Part shown: positions 53,343-58,990 of the stretch, piece after piece
Layout: each line of letters begins with the position of its first letter
Position numbering within the stretch: the stretch's first letter is position 1
Assembly: GCA_014360685.1 (NCBI GenBank)
Contig: JACIXB010000005.1
Span: 1 to 58,990 of the forward strand
DNA: 58,990 nucleotides
Direction of reading: 5' to 3'
Origin: Actinomycetota bacterium
GTDB taxonomy: Bacteria > Actinomycetota > Geothermincolia > Geothermincolales > RBG-13-55-18
Made by a program: the position numbers and the translations under genes
The notes under the pieces: generated by a model
Told to the model about the DNA's origin: nothing
Seen by the model: only the letters and a program-made list of their open reading frames with translations
Databases searched by the model: none

Positions 53343-53396
53343 AGGCGGGAACGGCTTACGTGGTCCGCAGAAAACATGGAACCGAGGAGGTAAACC

Positions 53397-54383
53397 TTGA
53401 AACTGAAAGAGATCCACGAGCTGGCGGTGAAGATGGGGATGGAGAAGGACCCGCGCGGCAAGGAGGAGATAGAAAGGATACTCGCCGCCAACCGGGATAA
53501 GTACGAGAAGCTACCGGAGAAGGAGAAGAAGTTCTTCGACCTGGAGAGCATGGAGAACCCCTTCCCGGACTCCCGCATCCTGGTGGGTGACCCGGAGACG
53601 GAGGTGCGCTGCGCCCTGGTGGGCATCGACATGGAGGTGCCCGAGGTCCTGCTGGCCGACCGCCTGCGGGAGAAGGGGGAGCCCGTGGACCTCATTATCA
53701 GCCACCATCCGGAGGGCAGGGGGCTGGTCAACCTGGATAAGGTCATGGCCCTGCAGGCCGACGAGTGGTACCGCCACGGGGTGCCCATCAACGTGGGTGA
53801 GGCGCTCATCGGCAAGCGTATGCAGGAGATCTACCGGGCCTTCCTCCCCCGCAACCACGAGCGGGCCCTGGACGCCGCCCGCCTTTTGGGCATCCCCTTC
53901 ATGAGCATGCACACCGTGGCCGACAACCAGGTCCACTCCTACCTGGGCGAGCTGTTCGAGAAGCGCAAGCCGCGCACCGTAGGCGACGTGGTGGACATCC
54001 TCCTGGAGATCCCCGAGTACCAGGCCTCGGCAGCAAGCCAGGCAGGCCCGGTGGTCATCGTGGGCAAGAAGGAGAACCGCGCCGGTAAGGTGATGGTGGA
54101 CATGACCGGCGGGACCGAGGGCCCCCAGGAGGTTTTGGAAAAGCTGGCCGCCGCCGGCGTGGGAACCATCGTGGCCATGCATTACTCCGAGAAGCACCGC
54201 GAGGAGGCGGAGAAGCAGAAGATAAACGTGATCATCGCCGGGCACATCGTGTCCGATTCCCTGGGCATGAACCTCATCCTGGACAAGCTGGAGGAGAGGG
54301 GAGTGCGCATCATCCCCGTCTCCGGCCTGGTGAGGGTCTCCCGCGCCGCCGCCCCCCGCCGCCGCCCCCGTGCCAAGCGCTAG
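53397..54383 (+). CDS. NIF3/DUF34-family metal-binding protein
   Basis: 328 residues. NIF3-like proteins carry two metals in a conserved pocket; their cellular role is not settled. DLIISHHPEGRGLVN (His pair near 101-102) and NVGEALIGKRMQEIYRAFLP lie in the first half. The second half has VMVDMTGGTEGPQEVLEK, AMHYSEKHREEAEK and a NVIIAGHIVSDSLGMN metal segment. The C-terminus is a basic AAAPRRRPRAKR tail. TTG 53397 is preceded by GAGGAGG. It is co-directional with the RemA-like gene, 54 bp apart. Confidence 0.85.
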   Translation: MKLKEIHELAVKMGMEKDPRGKEEIERILAANRDKYEKLPEKEKKFFDLESMENPFPDSRILVGDPETEVRCALVGIDMEVPEVLLADRLREKGEPVDLIISHHPEGRGLVNLDKVMALQADEWYRHGVPINVGEALIGKRMQEIYRAFLPRNHERALDAARLLGIPFMSMHTVADNQVHSYLGELFEKRKPRTVGDVVDILLEIPEYQASAASQAGPVVIVGKKENRAGKVMVDMTGGTEGPQEVLEKLAAAGVGTIVAMHYSEKHREEAEKQKINVIIAGHIVSDSLGMNLILDKLEERGVRIIPVSGLVRVSRAAAPRRRPRAKR

Positions 54384-54809
54384 GGCACGATGGCCTTCGC
54401 GGGCGCCCCGCGCCGAGGCCGAACATGTCGGCTTTGCTTGCCCTCGCCGCCGTCTTGCGCTATGCATAACCTCACGAGGGAGTCGGTGAGGCAAGCCGTC
54501 ATCCCGTCTCCGGTGGAGAAAGGGAGAACGGTGCGCCGTTGGCGACGAGCGGGTGACGGGTTGACGGAGGATGCGGCGTGGGGAACGCCGAAAACCCAAA
54601 AAAGGAGTGGAGGCCTGTTTGCGGCGGAGGTTTTTCGTATACACTATGATTGGGAGGAATTCCGATTGGAGGGCGGTATTCCCGCCTGTCCGTAGGGCCT
54701 TGACCGACGGAATTCCCTCCGTGGGTGAATAGCGGGAGAGCCCGCATAATTCGGGTGATCATCGCGGGACGGGGGTTCCTCCCGGTCCTGCCGGAGGAGG
54801 CTGAGGATA
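54384..54809. other. gene-free stretch with an inverted repeat
   Basis: An inverted repeat GGAATTCCG (54656-54664) with CGGAATTCC (54708-54716) encloses a smaller GGGCGG/CCCGCC hairpin. TATGAT at 54645-54650 may be a -10 element. No coding sequence is recognised. Confidence 0.45.
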
Positions 54810-55937
54810 TTGAGCGAGGGATACCGGTTGCTCGAACAGGGCGAGCGGCTTCTGGCGGAAAGCAGGATAGACGAGGCCATCGAGCGCTTCCGCCGCTTCC
54901 TGGACGATTATCCGGAGGACGTTGAGGGCCAATACCAGCTGGGGCTGGCCCTCTACGAGAAGGGGGAGCTGGAGGAGGCCGCCCTCCGCTTCCGGCGCGT
55001 GGGCGAGCTGGACCCCGACGACCCCCGCTCCTACGACGGGCTGGCCCTGGTGATGATGGACAAAGGGGATTACGCCCGCGCGGTGACCTATTACCTGGAG
55101 GCCCTGCGGCGGGACCCGGATAACCCGGATCTCCTCAACGAGCTGGGCATAGCCTACCACGAACTGGGCGACCAGGAGCGGGCGCTCCAGGCCTACGAGA
55201 GGGCCTTGGAGCTGGACCCCAATTTCGGATATCCCTATTACAACCGGGCTCGGCTCCTTGCCGGGAGGGGTGAGTACCGGGAGGCCGTGGAATGCCTGGA
55301 AAAGGCGGTCAGCCTGTACAAGGGCGAAAGGGAGAAGCTGATCGACGTGCTCTTCGAGCTGGCCGCGGTATACGAGGAGATGTTGGAGGACGACCGGGCC
55401 GTGGAGACCTACGGCGAGATCCTCATGCTCGACCCGGACAACGTGGAGGCCCTGCTGAGCCTGGGCTCCATATACCTGGACAAGGGCGAGTACCAGAGGG
55501 CGGCCGCCTACTACGACCGCGTCATAAGGCTGGACCCGGAAAACGACGCCGCTTACCTGGAGAAGGGCTACGCATTGGGGTGCCTGGGCGAGGTGGAGAA
55601 GGAGCTGGAATACATCGATAGATGCCTTTCCATCAACCCGGAGAACAAGTATGCCCTGAGCAACAAGGGCGCGGCCCTCATGGAACTGGGGAGGATGGAG
55701 GAGGCCGAGGAATCCTTCCGCCGTGCCCTGGAGGTGGACCCCTCCTATCCATGGCCCTATTACAACCTGTCCTGCCTCTTCGCCCTGCGGGGAGAGATAG
55801 ACCGGGCTCTCCGCCACCTCCACCGTGCCCTGGAACTGGACCCTTCCCTGCGCGAGGACGCGGAACACGACGCCTGCCTGGACCGTATCCGGGACCACCC
55901 CGCTTTCCGCAGACTGCTCGAGGGAGATGCTTCATAA
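54810..55937 (+). CDS. tetratricopeptide-repeat protein
   Basis: 375 residues made almost entirely of TPR units (about ten), with A-x3-[FY]-x3-[IVL] spacing seen in EGQYQLGLALYEKGELEEAA, LLNELGIAYHELGDQERALQ, YYNRARLLAGRGEYREAVE and later copies. No signal peptide or membrane segment is evident, so it is probably cytosolic and scaffolds partners. TTG 54810 has GGAGGAGG (54793-54800) 9 nt upstream. It is followed convergently by the penicillin-binding protein gene. Confidence 0.85.
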   Translation: MSEGYRLLEQGERLLAESRIDEAIERFRRFLDDYPEDVEGQYQLGLALYEKGELEEAALRFRRVGELDPDDPRSYDGLALVMMDKGDYARAVTYYLEALRRDPDNPDLLNELGIAYHELGDQERALQAYERALELDPNFGYPYYNRARLLAGRGEYREAVECLEKAVSLYKGEREKLIDVLFELAAVYEEMLEDDRAVETYGEILMLDPDNVEALLSLGSIYLDKGEYQRAAAYYDRVIRLDPENDAAYLEKGYALGCLGEVEKELEYIDRCLSINPENKYALSNKGAALMELGRMEEAEESFRRALEVDPSYPWPYYNLSCLFALRGEIDRALRHLHRALELDPSLREDAEHDACLDRIRDHPAFRRLLEGDAS

Positions 55938-56135
55938 GAAGGGCGGCTCGAGGGCCAAGAACCGATTCTCTCGGTCACGGCCGATGGGGAGGTAGCGCTT
56001 TTCCCGGGACGGGTGGATCGATCCCCCCGCAAGGTGAATGACCTCGTTGAAAACTTGAGAGCCGCGAGAAGGAAGCAATCCATTCCTTCGCGGGGTATGG
56101 TCAACCCTTTATGGAAAGGCCCGTTTCATCAAGCC

Positions 56136-58565
56136 TCAGCCGCTTCCCTTGCCCACGGTGATGATCACCTGGGAGCCGGTGGTGGCCGATGATCCCCCAA
56201 CCGGGAACTGGTAGACGACGACACCCACCTTATCCGGGCTGGAGGGCGAATAAACCACCTTGTAGGTGAAACCTGCGGAGAACAAGGCTTCCTTGGCTTC
56301 CGTCTCGCCCATTCCCACCACGTTGGGCACCGTCTGCTGGGGCGAGGGGCCACGGCTCACGGATATGGTCACCGTGGATCCCGGGCTGACCGTGGCCCCG
56401 GCCAAGGGGTTCTGTCCCACCACCGTGCCCGCGGGAACCACGGTGGAGTTTATATAAGTCACGTTGGGCACCAACCCCGCTGCCTTGATGGCGGCCTTGG
56501 CCTCGCTCTCTTCCATCCCCGTCACCGCGGGGACGGTGACCTTCTGGGCTTGGGTGTGGAGGTGGCAATGATCGGTGGGTTCTTCTCCCCGCCGATAGGT
56601 ACGGGTCTCGGTATGGGGACAATAGGGGGTGGCCAGGAGCTGGCTCTCCGTGCATATGGTGACGGTGACCATCTCCTCGCTCCGCTCGCCGCCGAACTCC
56701 ACTTTGGGGAAGTCACTGGGCGGCACTCCTTCCAAGGCCTTTACCATGAATTTTCTCCAGATCTGGGCCGGAAACGTCCCCCCGTAAACGGTGATGCCGT
56801 GAACGCTGCGCATGGGGATGAGCCCCTGGGGATATCCCACCCACACCGCCGCGGAGAGGTCGGGGGTGTAACCGCAGAACCAGGCGTCGGCGTAATTGTC
56901 CGTGGTGCCCGTCTTGCCCGCCTGCGGGCGGTTCAGGCGCGCCGCCCTTCCCGTGCCGTGTTTCACCGCGTCTTGGAGGATGGAGTTGACCACCGCGGCC
57001 ACGTCCTCCCGCACCACCCGTTTTCCCTTGGGGCGGTTCTCCAGGATGATCTCGCCCTCGGCGTCGGTGACCTTGGTCACGCAGATGGGCTCGTAATGAA
57101 CCCCGTTGGCCGCCAGGGTCCCGAAAGCGCTGGCCATCTCCAGGGGGTTCACGCCGTTGGTCAGGGCTCCCAGGGCTATGGCCGGATAAGGGTCCACAGG
57201 CGAGGTGATGCCCATGGCCTTGGCCATCTGGGCCACGCGCTGCGGGCCCACGTCGCGTATCAGCCGGGCGAAGACCACGTTTACCGAGCGCACGGTGGCC
57301 GTGTACACGTTTATGCTCCCGTAGCTCGACCCCTCGCAGTTGCTCACCTTCCACTTGGTCCCGTCGGGGAAGACCAGGGTGGTGGGGGAGGAGTCGTAGG
57401 TCTTGTAGGGGGAGATGCCGTTGCTGATGGCCGTGGTGAGCACGAAGACCTTGAAAGCCGATCCGGGTTGCCGCCCTCCCTGGGCGGCTATGTTGTACTG
57501 CAGCTTGCTGTAATCCTTGCCGCCCACCATGGCCTTGATCTCACCCGTGCGCGGGTCCACGGCGCAGAGGGCGGCGCTGGGATCGCCCGGCCGGTCCAGG
57601 GTGGAGGTGATGGCCTCCTCGGCGTAACGCTGCATGTTGAGGTCCAGGGTGGTGTACACCCGCAACCCCCCGCGGAAGATGATGTCGTCGGGAGAGAGGT
57701 CCCCGAAGCGGGAACGCAGGTCGGGGTGGGAGGCGAAGACGCTGTAGAGGTATTTCTTCACGTACTCCACGAAATAGGGGGCCACCAGGCTGGGGGCTTC
57801 CTCGGGGATGGGCTGCACCACCACCGGCTTCATCTTGGCCTCGTCCGCCTCCATTTGAGTGATGTATCCCAGCTCGGCCATCTTGTCCAGGACCAGGTTC
57901 CGCCTGCGCATGGCCGCCTCGGCGTTGGTGTAGGGGGAATAGTAATTGGGAATGCGGATGACCGCCGCCAGAAGGGCGGCTTCTTCCAGGGACAATTCGG
58001 AGGGTTGCTTGCCGAAGAAGGTCTCCGCGGCGGTCTTCACCCCGTAACAGCCCTGTCCGAAATAGACATCGTTGAGGTAAAGCTCGAGTATCTTGTCCTT
58101 GGAGTATTTCCTCTCCAGCTTGTTGGCCAGGCTGGCCTCCTCGACTTTGCGCCAGTAGGTCCTCTCCTTCCCGGTGAGGGTGTTTTTGACGTATTGCTGG
58201 GTTATGGTGGAGGCGCCCTGGACCACCTTACCCTCTACCACGTTGGTCCAGAAGGCCCGGGCGATGGCTTTCCAGTCCACCCCGCTGTGCTGGTAAAAAC
58301 GCTCGTCCTCGATGGCGATGACCGCCTGTTGCAGGTAGGGGGATATCTGGTCCAGGGAGACCTTTTCGCGGTGTTGTTCTCCGTGCAGCTCGGCGATCAC
58401 CGTCCCGTCGGCCGCGAATATCTTGGAGGTCTGATCCATGCGGTGTTTTTCCAGCCGGGAGAGGCTCGGCAATCCCACGCCGGTATAGAACCAGGCCAGA
58501 AAACCCCCCGCCAGCAGGACCAGGCAGAGCAGGACGATAAACGATATGCGCAAGATGACCCGCAT
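56136..58565 (-). CDS. class A penicillin-binding protein with PASTA domains
   Basis: About 809 residues; polymerises and cross-links peptidoglycan at the outer membrane face. One transmembrane helix (about 2-27) is followed by the glycosyltransferase GT51 domain (EDERFYQHSGVDW near 85, GASTITQQYVKN near 119). The transpeptidase domain has the nucleophile in GSAFK, SVN as SxN, and KTGTTDNYAD. Two PASTA domains (VPAVTGMEESEAK and VPNVVGMGETEAK) end the protein. Upstream of ATG 58565 lies AGGAGG, but 15 nt away; TTG 58589 is the alternative start. Confidence 0.93.
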   Translation of the reverse strand: MRVILRISFIVLLCLVLLAGGFLAWFYTGVGLPSLSRLEKHRMDQTSKIFAADGTVIAELHGEQHREKVSLDQISPYLQQAVIAIEDERFYQHSGVDWKAIARAFWTNVVEGKVVQGASTITQQYVKNTLTGKERTYWRKVEEASLANKLERKYSKDKILELYLNDVYFGQGCYGVKTAAETFFGKQPSELSLEEAALLAAVIRIPNYYSPYTNAEAAMRRRNLVLDKMAELGYITQMEADEAKMKPVVVQPIPEEAPSLVAPYFVEYVKKYLYSVFASHPDLRSRFGDLSPDDIIFRGGLRVYTTLDLNMQRYAEEAITSTLDRPGDPSAALCAVDPRTGEIKAMVGGKDYSKLQYNIAAQGGRQPGSAFKVFVLTTAISNGISPYKTYDSSPTTLVFPDGTKWKVSNCEGSSYGSINVYTATVRSVNVVFARLIRDVGPQRVAQMAKAMGITSPVDPYPAIALGALTNGVNPLEMASAFGTLAANGVHYEPICVTKVTDAEGEIILENRPKGKRVVREDVAAVVNSILQDAVKHGTGRAARLNRPQAGKTGTTDNYADAWFCGYTPDLSAAVWVGYPQGLIPMRSVHGITVYGGTFPAQIWRKFMVKALEGVPPSDFPKVEFGGERSEEMVTVTICTESQLLATPYCPHTETRTYRRGEEPTDHCHLHTQAQKVTVPAVTGMEESEAKAAIKAAGLVPNVTYINSTVVPAGTVVGQNPLAGATVSPGSTVTISVSRGPSPQQTVPNVVGMGETEAKEALFSAGFTYKVVYSPSSPDKVGVVVYQFPVGGSSATTGSQVIITVGKGSG

Positions 58566-58618
58566 GGCGATCTGCGAACGCCTCCTCAACAGCCTACGAA
58601 CCGCTATTTCTTATTATG

Positions 58619-58624
58619 ATTATA
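58619..58624 (-). promoter_or_regulatory. -10 element of the penicillin-binding protein gene
   Basis: A perfect TATAAT on the minus strand about 54 bp upstream of the ATG, within an AT-rich run. No good -35 hexamer is seen at 16-18 bp. Confidence 0.45.
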
Positions 58625-58975
58625 ACTTCAAGGCCGCTCGAGAATCGAGAACCAGGAATTTTCTTCCACCGAGCTCGCACGCGCCACCCTCGGCATGCAG
58701 GTCTCGGTGTGCGCCTGATCCCCGGCGGGCCCGAACAGGTAGCGCTTTATCTCTCATGGTTCTCCACATGGCGCGCCTACCCGCGCTCCGCTCCAAGCCT
58801 TGGATTACTTCCCCGGACTCCGTGTTTATCCCTTCATGCATGCCGATGCCTGGATTGCTGCTGCAGTTCGTGTAAAGAATAGGTGGGTTTAGGGAGAGAT
58901 CTCCAAAACAGGAGAGAAACCTCTCTGATATCCTGATGGAAAACCAAAACCGAACCAGGAAGGAGGTTTCTCTCA
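58625..58975. other. gene-free stretch at the window end
   Basis: No gene is recognised to 58975. The last 65 bp form a long inverted repeat (58912-58974, listed separately) in front of a start codon. Confidence 0.5.
58912..58974. repeat. 12-bp perfect inverted repeat masking a ribosome binding site
   Basis: GAGAGAAACCTC (58912-58923) and GAGGTTTCTCTC (58963-58974) are exact reverse complements separated by 39 bp. The right arm contains part of the Shine-Dalgarno AAGGAGG and ends 1 nt before an ATG. It could be a terminal repeat of a mobile element or an RNA switch. Confidence 0.7.
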
Positions 58976-58990
58976 ATGAAGATGGTAGCA
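58976..58990 (+). CDS. 5' end of a gene cut by the window edge
   Basis: ATG 58976 has AAGGAGG 9 nt upstream and encodes MKMVA before the window stops. The product cannot be named. Confidence 0.5.

Noticed and set aside
56550..58619. 689-codon open frame opposite the penicillin-binding protein
   Set aside because: The minus strand encodes a clear PBP with GT51, transpeptidase and PASTA motifs. The + frame is a high-GC shadow rich in Gly, His and Val.

Overview
The window is a high-GC bacterial chromosome segment carrying about 46 protein genes, one tRNA and several regulatory elements. Gene content (oxygen-sensitive radical-enzyme activators, 2-hydroxyacyl-CoA dehydratase-type subunits, a CooC-type ATPase, polyferredoxin) and the housekeeping order rplU-rpmA-obg-proB-proA-nadD-LCP-rsfS suggest an anaerobic, deep-branching member of the Actinomycetota (Geothermincolia-like). 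That placement is inference from gene content, not a computed phylogeny. TTG start codons preceded by strong Shine-Dalgarno sequences are frequent (obg, holA, argR, the NIF3-like gene, the TPR gene, one lipoprotein).

Layout. 1-1.8 kb: a cyclic di-GMP-I riboswitch and intrinsic terminator in front of a secreted CAP-domain repeat protein. 2-10.2 kb: ribosomal proteins L21 and L27, Obg GTPase, proline synthesis (proB, proA), nadD, an LCP-like protein, rsfS and tRNA-Ala(GGC). 10.5-12.2 kb: two paralogous lipoproteins. 12.2-13.1 kb: a gene-poor stretch with a perfect 43-bp tandem duplication, a possible transposase remnant, and a near-consensus promoter followed 290 bp later by a terminator. 13.1-15 kb: acyl-CoA synthetase.

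15.1-21 kb is the most unusual region. Six minus-strand genes encode two 2-hydroxyacyl-CoA dehydratase/benzoyl-CoA reductase-type FeS subunits, two distinct HgdC-type ATPase activators, a stand-alone protein resembling the middle domain of acetyl-CoA synthase (without the A-cluster domain), and a CooC-type ATPase with a CxC motif. An internal promoter with a perfect palindrome in its spacer divides the set into a subunit pair and a four-gene unit with overlapping or abutting ends. This could be an undescribed reductive acyl-CoA or metallocofactor enzyme system.

21-29 kb: a zinc-ribbon AIM24-family protein, a PrcB-like lipoprotein, an (R)-3-hydroxyacyl-CoA dehydrogenase and MaoC hydratase pair, a winged-helix ferredoxin, a lipoprotein, and a broken polyhydroxyalkanoate synthase locus in which a phasin-like gene is fused by deletion to a phaC remnant that also lacks the catalytic Cys and has a TGG-to-TGA stop. 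29-34.7 kb: a small membrane protein, a histidine kinase, a nucleoside phosphorylase-family protein, a single-domain response regulator, an internally duplicated helical protein and a PP-loop ATPase. Two of these genes appear leaderless with identical promoter geometry.

34.7-41.8 kb: leuS, comEA, comEC, holA. 41.8-50.7 kb: a complete arginine cluster argCJBDF-argR-argGH, whose promoter overlaps two 18-bp ArgR-box-like palindromes, so the argR product probably represses its own operon. 50.8-58.6 kb: polX, a YbjQ-family protein, a RemA-like protein, a NIF3-family protein, a TPR protein and a PASTA-containing penicillin-binding protein. The window ends at the first codons of a gene whose ribosome binding site lies in a 12-bp inverted repeat.
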